Shown here: positions 11,501 to 23,400 of the stretch, in pieces
Numbering within the stretch: the stretch's first letter is position 1
How the letters are laid out: the number at the start of each line of letters is the position of its first letter
From: Parelaphostrongylus tenuis
Taxonomy: Eukaryota; Nematoda; Chromadorea; Rhabditida; Metastrongylidae
Reading direction: 5' to 3'
NCBI GenBank assembly: GCA_019055375.1
Contig: JAHQIW010006335.1
Coordinates: forward strand, 57,702-121,701
DNA: 64,000 nucleotides
Notes under the pieces: model-generated
Databases searched by the model: none
The model's input: only the letters and a program-made list of their open reading frames with translations
Told to the model about the DNA's origin: nothing
Position numbers and translations under genes: made by a program

Positions 11501-14307
11501 CTTACAGACAGCCGTACGTTGCCTCATTTATTTGCGAGTCCCATAGCAAGCTTAACGGTCTTTAGCACTCGAGTGTCCATCAATTGGTCGCATAGTCCGG
11601 CACTGATCCTATTTGCTCTTCACCACCATCACTAGTATCACGATTCCACAACCACAACTAGCACCTATCAAGCCGGAGATTACCGTAACACATGCGCAAT
11701 TCTAACAATACGCAACGATACTGCGCAAACAACAAACTGCGGGAAAATCGACACTTAACGCGAGAAAGTGCACAGCGAAATTGAAATGAACCGAACGTTC
11801 GTTGGTATGAATTTCCTCGTCTTTAATACTGACACATCATCCACAAAACTTTAGGTGCTCTGACAGCGACGTAAAACTTATTCTAAATAAACATAGCTAA
11901 GAAAAGAATGGGCCATTGAGCGGACATAACGAAATTGAAGCAATTTTCTTAGTGATGCTTCCCACGACCGACCACCTATAAACTTCGATTTTCTCAATAA
12001 TTCACTCTGGAGTTTTACTTTACAAAGAGAAAATTTTACTCAGTGAGTTCTATTCGAGGAAGGGATCCGATAGTAAGCGTACTTTGGTATGATGCATACT
12101 TTATCTTCTTTTTAGTAAAGCCATTCGCGGGTAGCTCGTTTGGCAAAGATTCGCCTTGTCTTCGTTTCCATATGGAAATATCTAGTTTTTTTTTTTCGAG
12201 TCTTCTCATTTTCAGCATGTCTATTCTCAATCAGATCACACCTCTGTGGTATAATTATTACCCAGCGCGTCGAATCATTTCTATCAAATGCGTAGAGGTA
12301 GCGTGAATTATTACGTACTCATTAGTTCAACCCCTTATCCTCAAATTAGTCATGTCGTTCATTCTTCTTGGGTTGGTTCAAAATTCTCAGTTGGCACTGA
12401 ATAATCTGTAGGAGGACAGAAACGTTATTCGCTAGATGGGCAGTTAGATTCAATCATCTCTAAGAATGAGATTGTTCATCGCTTAAGGAACACTCACTAT
12501 TGACCTCAGCTGCTCTACACTTTAAAGGCTATAATACGTGGCATGTTGTTATAAGTGTTTATTGACATCGTACACGATCATGTTTGATTTCGCGAGATCT
12601 GCTTACTCGTAATCGCTATGTTGGTCATATCAACAATCATAATACAAAAAAGTTATGCGAATTAAAAATAGTGATCAATTAGTTGTACTGTCATCGCAGC
12701 TATCTCAAAAAAAATCTGTAAAAGAGGATCAAAAACATTTAGTTATGCAGAGCACGCAAGATCTGAGGAAACTTGAAAAAGATTTTGAGATTTTTTAGCA
12801 GACATCACCGCAAAAAGAGAATATCAACAACGGGAAATTTCAAATTTTTTGATGACAAATCTCATGGACCAGCTAAGTGCTCGCCTGAGTTTCTTCATCT
12901 TTTTCTTTAGTTTCTATGTCAGCAGCAAATAAAAAGCGATTGTGATTTAGAAATGTTTCAATCCCCTGATTAGAAAACCTATAAAGATTACCTGTGGTAA
13001 AAATAATGGAAAGAAATGAAATGAAATGCTCCGGGAAAAAGAATTTTTGTGTAGACTTTGAAAACTACTTTGGTCCACTGGATTCTCAAAAATCTAAGCT
13101 CTGCTGGAAACATTACTTCTACAACTACATTTATTGAATAGGTGGTGGAGAAATATTGATGGAAACTTCAAGCCAAGTTATTTAAAAGCTATGAAGCATT
13201 AAATGCCTATTGATGCTTTTACGTGTTTCCAATAATATTGAATTTAACCAGTTTTTGGAGTGCTGAAAAGTAATGGTGTGTGCAGTGCAGTTTTTAGGAG
13301 CAGCATGCATTATTCATGAGGTCTTTGGTTTGATACTGCACACTTCTCAACCAAGCACTCTGCTTTTCGGCTTCAAATTCGGTACTTTTCTGTAATTGGA
13401 CAGGCATTTGTTGAGAAGAATTTTTTGCTGGACAAAGAATTTTCACTGGATTCTACACAAGTATTTGAAGCTTAGGTCTCGGAGAATCAAAAGTACTTGT
13501 TTTTCAAAAAGGTCCTAAAGTGTTAAAGTACTCAAGGTAAAACTCTGCTTCACGTGCGTTTCGCGTATTTTCGTTATTTATTTATGAATTATTCCTTAGT
13601 TCTGAAGAGATTCAATGGAATTTTGTGTCGTACTTGTAGAAGGGACTTTGTTCTATAGGCTGAGGCTTTGTTTTTATTTTTTACTGCGAAATAAATCCGA
13701 TACGAGAGCCTCAACCTACACATGAGAAGCATATGAAGTAAAGGTGAAATCTTGGAGTATCAGAGGTATACATTTTATCTAGAAGGGCACAGCACCGAAA
13801 GAAGGCCTTCCTAAAAAAAGAAAGCTTTTCGAATACTTCGAGATTTGAGCACTTTTTAAATACTTCGAAATTTAAGTTTTCGAATACAAATGGGAAGTCA
13901 TTGTCCATTTAGAGATTACTTGGAAATCCGTGCCCAATAACAGAAAACTACAGCTAATTACTTTCAGATTTGAGCAAAATAAGCACACTGGTATATTGTA
14001 TCGGTAGACCACCATGATTTACTGCGTATGTTGAATATGCGCTCAATCACATTCCATGCAATGAACCTGAAGAACTTATAAACGGCAAAGCTCTATTTTA
14101 TTTTGTCCTTTTACTGTGATGAGAAGGAAACATTGCTATATTGCAAATTTTCCAACAGAGATATGCACTTACTTATATCGACAATGCCGCTTATGTCCTT
14201 TGAGCCAGGAGACGATGCCATGATTGCGACAACGAGCGCATTTCGGTTTTCGTTCACGTTCAGCTCCGACCACCGTTAAAAGAGATCGGAAATCCACCAA
14301 ACATCAT
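8377..14307 (-). CDS. dmd-4: DM-domain transcription factor, dmd-4-like (four exons recognised)
   Basis: Minus-strand gene for a sex/neuronal-fate transcription factor of the DMRT family. Joining 14173-14307, 9789-9902 and 9185-9282 gives an uninterrupted DM zinc module: [11 protein letters not shown], then WLKGHKRHC, then ECACEKCN, then the recognition helix [17 protein letters not shown]. All eight cysteine/histidine zinc ligands expected in a DM domain are present. The tail [27 protein letters not shown] is what I associate with nematode DMD-4; vertebrate DMRTA proteins differ here. An acidic Ser/Asp linker follows. A fourth exon carries a DMA-like motif ([20 protein letters not shown]), which in C. 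elegans DMD-4 is reported to bind ubiquitin. Exon phases agree for exons 1-2, 2-3 and 3-4. Frame breaks occur near the N-terminus and inside exon 4, so the gene is either damaged, mis-sequenced, or spliced differently from my model. Protein about 150 residues as seen; the 5' end is uncertain. Confidence 0.8.
9185..9282 (-). CDS. dmd-4: dmd-4 exon, acidic linker
   Basis: Acceptor CATATTTAG at the upper end. Encodes [17 protein letters not shown] followed by the acidic run [15 protein letters not shown] weak donor (GTGACAAG) at 9184 leaves phase 1, which fits the next exon. If that donor is not used the frame runs to a TAA at about 9163, giving an isoform without the DMA region. Confidence 0.75.
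9789..9902 (-). CDS. dmd-4: dmd-4 exon with second half of DM domain
   Basis: Acceptor CTTAAG and donor GTAGCC bound a 114-nt exon. It completes the zinc module ([14 protein letters not shown]) and the DNA-recognition helix ([13 protein letters not shown]), then TEDAIALGL. Entry phase 2 matches the previous donor and restores Lys-Glu across the junction, exactly as in intact DM domains. Confidence 0.9.
9903..14172 (-). other. dmd-4: dmd-4 intron splitting the DM domain
   Basis: 4.3 kb intron between the two DM half-exons. No transposon coding recognised in it. Confidence 0.75.
14173..14307 (-). CDS. dmd-4: dmd-4 exon with first half of DM domain
   Basis: Encodes [19 protein letters not shown] and [11 protein letters not shown], ending at a canonical GTAAGTGC donor in phase 2. 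The upper limit is placed at a possible start codon at 14307-14305 ([13 protein letters not shown]), but that frame meets a TGA just before the DM frame; removing one base in the CGGAG stretch would join them. The alternative is a weak acceptor inside the exon with the true start further upstream. Confidence 0.75.
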
Positions 14308-16427
14308 GTCTTCTAGAATTAGATAGGCAACCAAAAAAAGCAAAGATCATGGATTTGCTATGTAGAGAAGACCGTAAGGGTAACAAAAGCAATGCTTCAA
14401 TAAATATTCGAAAGGCCCTTATAGGGCATGATTTTGGGAAAGGTCTCAGAGATGTCGAAAATACTAATGCTCATTCTAAAGAAGTTTTATAGTTACGGAA
14501 AATCAACTCTGATTACTAACTGTGTTTATACTTCGCGCTAAGCCAACTTTGCTGGAGACTTTGGCTGACTATCTAAATGCAACTTATTTCGAAAATAGAC
14601 GCAATAATAATCGTCAAAGTATTCCAACGACATTGACAAGGGACCGTAATCATAAGAGCCGTAGATCTTCGAACAATCGAAGTTGTTAGCAAGATATAAA
14701 TTTGGCTTGTTTTCCTACCACTAAATCAAAGTGCGCAGAAATTGACCTGTTAGCGATGGGCTACAATACAAATAAACGCTAACGATTAACACCTTCAAAA
14801 CAGCGGAAACTGCAATCTTTTCTATGTTCATTAGTTTATGACGCATCGCCTGATCACGATGTCTCATTCAAATCAGTACTTATTCAACAGTCTGCGATTA
14901 CTAGGGACTCTGTAAGTTGGTTTTTTTTGGAGATCATTGTGTTATTGTCCAGCTCACAAAATGGAAGGAGGGCTCAAAATAAGCTGAAGGCCTCAAAGAA
15001 TGTTATTAACTCTTTCGAAACAAACCCATTACAGAGCTATGGGATACCGCAATAAAAATTATTACTAATGTAGTAATCAGAAAACACTTTAGCACGGTGA
15101 GCTAATGATCTAACTATTCTATTCTTTGGTCCATTGAATGAAAAAAGCACCAAAAAGAGCTTGTAAATCTTTAAACAAATGGTTATGAAACGTTGAAGTA
15201 CCGCGTTTGTATAAAACATTGCACGCTGTCTCAAAAGGTATAGAGAGCCATACCTATCGCACTTATGTACCAGTGCGTACGTTTTATGTCATGGTTAAAG
15301 CACATTAAAAATGTAACAGCAGGTAAAACATTTTCGAAAGAAATTTTGACCACGTATGTCTTCTAGCTCATCAAAATTTAGAAATCTTTCGGCATAAACA
15401 TGTAAAACGCTTGTAACAAGGTTTCAGAAGGTAAAGAAAAAAGAATTAAAATCTGTGAATCGAAAAATAAATAATAGATAATGAGATTCTAAACGTAAAC
15501 GAGTCGTACTAGTAGCGTGAAAAATTATGGCTCTGCAAAATTTGTTTCAGAGGTTCTGTTTGTCTTTCTTCCTTAGCAACTAGGAGCGCTATGACGTTTC
15601 AATAATGAAATATTATATTAGCAAAATTGAAGCAATCGGCATTTTTGAAGGAAAATCATCTATGTCACTGAACTTGAATCATATTGACTCTATAGAAGAG
15701 AAACTAGATTCCATGCACAATGAAGATCTTTTACCAATATAGCGCAAACGCGTAAGAAGGAAAAATCCTAAAACTCTAACTGGATGCGAATGTTTGCGTC
15801 AAAGACTACGGCCTATGTTCCATTGGCCATCTCTTTCGACCAAAAACTGCTTAGACTGAACAAAGTCTTTTTTCGAAATAAAACAATGAATTTAGCAAAA
15901 TATGAATAATATCGCAAAGGACTACGGTTGTGGTATGACCCACCACCGTAGGGATGGGCGGGCGATCGCGACAGCATGTCGCTCATTCCACCAATCACAG
16001 GAAAATTGCAGTAAGCGCACGGCTATGCATTAAACCGGTTGCGCATCGGTCGGAAATTGCGACAGCTTGTAGAAATTAAACAAAGATAGGAGCACTCGTC
16101 TAGTAAACCGAATGCCATGTGGCGATTGCAAATGATATAGAGGAAGTCACAGCGATAGACTACTTGCCCAAGCTACTCGTTATAATTCGTCGCAAGTCAG
16201 ATCATATTACAAAATGAGAATGTTTGCCAAACGTTTACTGGTCATACAGCTTGGTTTACCTTTGAATCATATCCTTGTAAACTGGAGAAAACTTTGTATT
16301 ATCAGCTATTTTGTCGATCCATCGCGCTACCAATCGACCAAAATTTTATATTAGGCGAATGTTGTACTAGGGAAAAGAAGTGAAAACGCTCAATGATGGG
16401 GTAATAAGACTAATCCAGGATTTATAG
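14308..16427. other. Upstream of dmd-4, no certain feature
   Basis: Possible location of the true first dmd-4 exon or promoter. A minus-strand stretch near 15.94-16.0 kb (MSDMLSRSPAHPYGGGSYHN) is open but unsupported. Confidence 0.4.
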
Positions 16428-16760
16428 GGTTAAGCAAAAAGTCGTGGAAAAATTTCAGAAGTTTTGGCTTTATACGTAATTCAACAACAAAAGTAACAAT
16501 AACTATTCCTCAAAGTATAGAGCACCACTGTCCACGATTTTCTGCCATCATTCTGCAAGTTTCCAGATCTGCTCGAAGTACCATTTCGGCTCCTTCAAAT
16601 AGAAAAATTCTTGAAATACTTCTTAAGCTCCATTAAATGTTTCAAGTCGACAGCCATTCAAAAAGGGTAGCATTGATCGAATAAGACCATATTTGGATGG
16701 AGCAACGTCTGGACTATAGGCTGGGTCCGGAAGAAAATGGACACTGTCCAACTCTTCAAA
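16428..16760 (-). mobile_element. Mariner-family transposon remnant, transposase 3' end
   Basis: Minus strand reads LPDPAYSPDVAPSKYGLIRS then MLPFLNGCRLETFNGA, a stop, then EVFQEFFYLKEPKWYFEQIW and KLAEWWQKIVDSGALYFEE. YSPDVAPSKY holds the third catalytic Asp of the DDD triad. The end GGGTTAAGCAAAAAGTCG at 16428 looks like a mariner terminal repeat preceded by TATA. The upstream half of the transposase was not found with confidence. Confidence 0.75.
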
Positions 16761-19700
16761 CTTGTCCTTAGTCTTCTTGCCGGCATCTTTATCACTATCA
16801 ACATCACTGTCACTATTACTATCAATACGTTCAATTTCATTACAGCAATTAAATATCAATAAAAAACGACACTAAGATGTTAAGGAACGATCCTTTCAAA
16901 GATTTCCCAGAACTTCTGGCTCAATTCATTGATAAGACGGTAGCCACGTTTCAATGACGTAGAATCTTGAATTAAGGAATGTGAACATCATAAATGCGTC
17001 ATAATATCCGTCTACACCTTTCCACTGCTTATGGTAAGTCTTTGAGGCGTACACTTTCGAGCAACTTTTGTTCCAGAATCTTGGCGCATAAATGTTATGT
17101 TTAAATATACTGCTTGTGTTTGCCTGGGTGGTACTTCTTACTATCAATTTTCAAAACTTTAACTTACAATAGTCCACAAAAACAATTATATCAACCTCGA
17201 TAAACCTCTAATAAAAAACTAATGTATTCAATAAACTTTGCTTTTTGTCTTTTACTACTGTAGTTTTTTTAATTGCAACACGATGCTAAATAATATGTTC
17301 CGTGTGATATGAAATGTTGTACAACATGTGATATGTGCATATATTTATATTCTGATGCCAAAAAAGCCCCATACACTTGACCACAGTATTGCCAGTCACT
17401 TTTACGCTCTCTTCACTAGACCACCTTCTTCATAGACAACAACTAAGATTACTAGTTATTCATGATCTGATACGACTTCATATACTGAACGAATTCAGCC
17501 TTCGTTTGAGCTTGCTGCATTGTATCCGTCAGGCATGACGGTCTTCGAAATGTGTATACGTTCGTACAAGTTGACGATCTCATTTTATTAATTTATATTT
17601 TTGGAGAATGACTGAGCCTAGATTCTCTAGAATAGTGGAACAGCTTTGTTAGAGTGTTCTCAAGTTATCACTATAAAAGCTAATCATGTTCTTTGAGCCG
17701 GAGTTAGTTTTCCACAGATGTCTGGCTCTGTTTTGCCGACATGAGGCAGATAAAAAAATTGGTTGACCTGGTCCTAGGTCGAACCAGAGTATGCATGTTA
17801 TGCTTGTACCATTTCAACAGCAGCTGCACATCTCGCGCCAATTATGAAGAAGGTGGGGTTCATAATTTAGACACTTTATTTCTATGAATATAAAGGCTGT
17901 AACAACGTTAATCATACAGTTGTGTATATTTACGTATATGACTGAGTTTTCACAACTGTAATCTTGTAAAACACAACATATAGTACATCGTAATATCACA
18001 TACCCGAATTAGTTACGTAAATTTCAGATGTTGCTTTTGTATCGATTCAAGCTATTTGAACACTATGTTGTCACTTTCTGATATTCTCAACGAAACACAG
18101 CCAACTTACACATTCTTCTGATGATTTTTTACTAGTGAGAGCACATTGAAAGCTACCAACTTCCATCGTCTCCTTTCTTACGGCTATCTTTGTTTCTTCA
18201 TTACGGCTATAGGAATATGCTGTAAAGACTGTTACCATGGTCGACGAGCAGTACAAAGAATGGAGAATAAGACAAATTACATGGCGATGACACAACCTTA
18301 ACTTGCGATTACTACCTAATCTTTTCTTCTCCATGGCAGGATACAAAGTTAAATACAGCCATATAGACTCTAAGATACGAGCAAAACTTGGAATCTGATG
18401 TGGAGTCGAATCGAATCTGTGTATGCTTTCCGAGACTTATGTGTTCCACTCTGCACCATCGCAGGCGTCACACTATGCCTTTCTCTTAGCCATACTGGAC
18501 AATGACCACTCAGTGAGATATGCACCGTGCAACTGACTATTTTGATAGCACCACCGAAGTTGTGAAATGTATGTATGTCCTACAGATTGACTCAATGTAG
18601 TATACACAAGCAACAAATTAGTTAAGTCAGCGAAATTCTGAATTCCGCTCCTTAGATTATTTCGTTGGTGGTGATTGCTGACATCCATCAAATAGGTTGA
18701 AGCACTGCCAACAGGAAGTCAAAGCTAGAGCCTTAGAAGTGTTGTAGAAAACCTAGTGAGTTCCCGAAAGGGTAATCGCGTGACAAAGCCATTTCAGTTT
18801 TCAAGTTTTGCTCGTATTTCAGTACTCTTGTGGTGATATTACACATCTTAATATGTCGTTACAAAGGATAGGATACCCACCTGACCAACCACTCGATAAC
18901 ACATTATGATAGGTCTTTCTGACATGCTGTACACTATATAAAAAATAAACGTGAAATTGAAAGTGTGACCAAATTTATTCAATACAAACATCATTCTGAA
19001 TAATACTGGCTACATGAAGGTCATTTGCGTGGTGACCGTCAGCTCGCATTCGTCTCTCAAGAATGTTAATAAAACCATTACAATCGTTTACATACTTCTA
19101 CCTGAATCATAACAAAGAGAACTGGACTTCATTCATAGCGAAATAACACTAACCGGACTATATGCTCAAAATCTAACTTGTATTGAAAAGATACGCGGTA
19201 TTAATGAAAATAACGAAGAACGGATGCGAGCTGTACCCTACGGGGAGTAGACAAACAACTATGGCCGAGTTTCATGAACATATACATTCTTCGACTAGAT
19301 TTTTCGAGTACCACAACCGCACAATATTTGAAATGTGAGCATGTAAATTCACCTTACATAAAGCCATGGAGAAATGAGTACACATAAGTAGTAAACGTAA
19401 AATCCAAAATTAGAGTAAAGTAAATGGTTAAAAACTGCAATATCAACAGGTGAAGCAGATTGGGGACGTTAGGCAGCAAACATTAAAAACATTCATGGAG
19501 AGGAATAAGACGAGGAGGAGGATATGGAAAAAAGGGAGCAAAAGAAAAATGGGCAAATATCCATTCACAACCGATCGGGACAAACTCTATGGGATGCAGT
19601 AGCTCAATTTCTAGAAAAAAGAACATTCACTTGAGCACTACTTGCAAATTGAGTTTGCTTTTCTCATCAAAGCAAACTATCTTAACTATGCTATGCGCGA

Positions 19701-20295
19701 CCGGAATAATGCACTTAAAAATCAGTTCAGATCAATCAAATAATGGACAACTTTCTTGAAGATTACAAATCTATTTCTCCACGCGTTTATAAAGATCAGA
19801 AGTTACAAATCCCCATATTTGACCAAGTACTTATCCATAGACTGACAAATTTATTGCCCACTTGCGGACTTGAAGGAGAAAGTAGACTATGCAACCTAGT
19901 CAAATTCCGTTAGAACAAATGCGCTAGGTGATATAAGAGGAAGCAATATACGTTCTAAACAAAATACCAGAACATTCCATGTGATACTAAGCCCCGAATA
20001 CCAATGAAATGTTAAGTGACCATTTGGTGCAGATATCTCGCCAACCGCCCAGCTTCTCCCGTTTTGAAGCAAGATGAAAAATATTTCTGGGAGTGAAAAA
20101 TTACTCTCCTGAATTAACCATTTTATCACGCTAGTTTATCAGGATATTTCCCAATGTTGGGCATTCTGCTAAAACGAGATGTTACTGGAAACAAAAACAT
20201 TATGTTTACTTATATGAGTGAAAGTTACTAAAGTTTTATGAGGTGATATAAAGTGACGACGTTAGTCATACTTATATTCAAGCGAAAAACATGTT
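16761..20295. other. Spacer between the two genes
   Basis: Contains the remainder of the mariner remnant at most to 17.2 kb, then AT-rich DNA without recognisable coding. Includes the 3' UTR of the exonuclease gene. Confidence 0.5.
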
Positions 20296-20448
20296 CTAGA
20301 ACTCTTCGCTAAGCAGAGGAGGAGAAACACGGATCGGCTCTTGTCGGCTTAGAATCTCTTCAATCGACACCTTCAATCGTTCAGCCCATCGACAGCATAC
20401 ATCGTAGATGAGAATCAAGCAATACGCGTCCATTGCCGCGTATCTCAA
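20296..20448 (-). CDS. Exonuclease gene exon 18 with Exo III and stop
   Basis: 153 nt, acceptor TTAATTTCAG. Begins LRYAAMDAYCLILIYDVCCR (Exo III Tyr and Asp in YAAMD) and ends SRQEPIRVSPPLLSEEF and TAG. The preceding intron is 5.8 kb. Confidence 0.9.
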   Translation of the reverse strand: MRYAAMDAYCLILIYDVCCRWAERLKVSIEEILSRQEPIRVSPPLLSEEF

Positions 20449-23400
20449 CTGAAATTAACATTAAGCCTTTTGTTGCTCTAGAAACCAAGACTTTAGCACA
20501 GGCTAACAAAGCCAGTGGAGAATAGAGAATGGCCTGCACTTTGGCAACGTAGGTGGTACAAAAGCTTTTTGAGATCACAAGTCGTTGTTATGAAACCCAA
20601 CTAAGGCAAATCGGGTGAATGGAAAAGCACGGTTCAGCAAATGATTCTTCCCTTCCTTTGACGAGATGTATTTCCGGTTAACTGTACCACAAAACCGGAC
20701 TTGAAAAACCTTCATGCACTTGAGAGTTATAAGTAATGAGAGCAATACCGACCATTAAACTACTTGTAATGCACGTACTGAAATACACTCTAAAGCACAT
20801 TTCGCATTTCTTCTATCTCTAAATTACTACTACAAACAACAAGTAAAGGTCCTAAGATATGCATCTGTTTCCTAAATACTAAGTTATGAAATAATGGAAA
20901 AAACATATTCAAAAATGTTGAATGAATTAGAAACTCTGAATCTCAGGCCGCCCTCAGAGAGGGTGAGACGCGTGTTCAACTTCTGACCGAAGTTCCAATT
21001 TTTGCAAATCACCAAACAATTTTGGAATTACAACATCAACGATAATCAATAAAGTGACAAAATCGATAGAACTCTTGAAGACAACTCCGAAAGATGCTGT
21101 GGTAGTGATATAGGCTCACCACACATGATGTTAAAACAAAGTACTAGAAAAAATATGGCATGATATATGTTAAATGATGTAAAACTTATTCAACCCCCCC
21201 CCCCCCCAAAAAAAAAAAAACCAATCAATCTCACTGGAACGAGATCCATCTGTGAAAAATGACCTCTTGAACCCCATATTCACAAACCTACTTTAAAAGC
21301 GAATCTTCTTCTCAAAGTGGATGCAGAATTCAAAAACAATTACGTTAGCAACAACACCTGTTTTGTGACAATGGAGATTTTTCCATCAGTTTTCTATTCT
21401 AAGACCGCATTCTGCTTTCAGGTAGTTCCCATGCAAGTGTAATTATAACATTAATGAAATGATTGGTACTTTTCCTCTGCACGCACCCACTCCAAATGCC
21501 ATGAAGAAAACGCGTTTTTTGGCTTTTCTAAAGGTTTAGTGGTCATTCGACATTTAAATCTCTGGAATTTCCACGATGTACTTGGTTGTTAAAAAAAACG
21601 CTCTTTTTTGCGCTCTAATGGCAAAAAAAAAACTTGGTTTCAGGCTAGAGCATTTTTTGCAGGACACAGCTTTTTTTCTAGACTTTTAATGACCATTCGA
21701 TTGCACGAATCTCGAAAACTTCCATTGCATGCTTGATATTAAAAAAAAGACTTCTTGGTGCATTGCTGTAGCCAAAAGAAGATTGGAGTTTCGCTCTCGG
21801 CGCGCATTTCTTGTCGACTAGGGTGTGTATAATGACCCGAAAGGTAGATAGCTTGATGCTAATGTTGAGAAATCACATCCACATATCGAAGCAAGAAAGC
21901 GCACTGTATGTGATATGCGATTTAGTTTTCAGTGTTACAGCGATACAAAAAGTCTTTTTGAAAGATCAAGTACATCTCTGAAATTATGGAGATATAACAT
22001 ATCTTGTAATTATTATTTGAGCCAACATGAGCGCCCCGAGAGGATTGGCTAGAAACGAAGGGCTCTGTCCGACTGACGAGACCGTCAAGGTCGAAACACG
22101 TGTATCGGGCTCTATAAGTCAGCCCATTTAACAGACCACATAACATATTGGCTCCAATAATAATTACAAGATATGTTAAAACTTGAGCCTCGTCTTAAGA
22201 AAACACTCGAAACGAAAGGCATGGAGATTTAAGTATCCAATGATTACTTAAAGTCCAAAGGGAAATCTTGAGTGTGAAACATAACTCTAGCTGTACTGAA
22301 ACAGCGTAGTCAGCAGGCCATTTTTTAAATAGATAATAGCGTTGAAATCCCTGAGATATAAACTATCGAATGACTACTATCCTAAGGCGCTGAAAATTGG
22401 TTCGGATAGAGGAAAGTATCAAATATTTCAACAAAAAACTACTTATCGTTCAGCACCATTATGTGCTAAGGTTCTGTCAAACTACTTCCTTATCAACTTC
22501 GCAGACAGCACCTTTGTTTAGTGCCAAGCCGCCGAATCAGGAATGATGTAAGTCATACTCGATTGATTAGGTGATACTTCTCGTGGCTGTTAGAATCTTT
22601 TCCAAACACAGTACGGTCAAGTTTACTGTAACCATGCATTTCGAAGGCGGAGAGCTTAGAGAAAAGACGCGACAGCAATACTTCTCCTTGTGAGCGATGA
22701 ATTAAGTTATAGGTTATGGGAGGAAAGTTAAGCCTTTGCAGACGGTAAGAGTCACTGTGGCTCCTAACCTTTCAGAGGTTTTTTTTTCGCATAACAACGC
22801 TTTCTAATTTACAATTTCAGCAGGCAATCATTGAAAAGTCTGAATCTAGGCGATTCAAGCGCCGTGCTCGGATTCTAAAAAGGCTTTTTGGTGCACTGCA
22901 ACGATGTGGATAAAATTATATTACACATTCAATTTGATTGTTTGCGAGGCTGCGATTGTGGATCGTTTTTATTTGACCTATTCGATAGCATATATTTCAA
23001 TCATTTCGATCCTATATTCGCTTTTGAGATAGTTATCACAGCGCGCTATGATAGCGAAAAGAAAATCACGTTTCACATTACAAGTTTTCCTTGCACATAG
23101 GAGATATATATGCACAAAAAGTATATGACCGTGTAAAAAAATTATGGACATCAGACTATTACAGCAAAGCTCAAGTTTTTCTTTTAAAACAAGAAGAAAC
23201 TTTATCAGATTAGGGAAAATTGCGCGCCGCTTGCCAAAATCAATCAAACGTCGCCCACAAAGGGTTAAAGTTAATTAAATGCAGTTGAATGCATTCAGGC
23301 AGGTCTAGTGAGAATGATAGATAGATATCGATATGAATGGCTCAGTTGGCAAATTACTAAGTATTAGGCATTACTCTCATATTGCAATATTAACAAACAT

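Noticed and set aside
15940..16010. Possible first dmd-4 exon (MSDMLSRSPAHPYGGGSYHN)
   Set aside because: Borders are weak, and a similar GCGACAGCATGTCG/GCGACAGCTTGTAG phrase nearby suggests repeat; kept only as a possibility.
16926..17147. Minus-strand ORF as the upstream part of the mariner transposase
   Set aside because: No match to the mariner catalytic-core pattern (no first or second Asp motif seen).
21194..21220. C14/A13 tract as a regulatory element
   Set aside because: Simple homopolymers, better explained by slippage or assembly noise in an intron.
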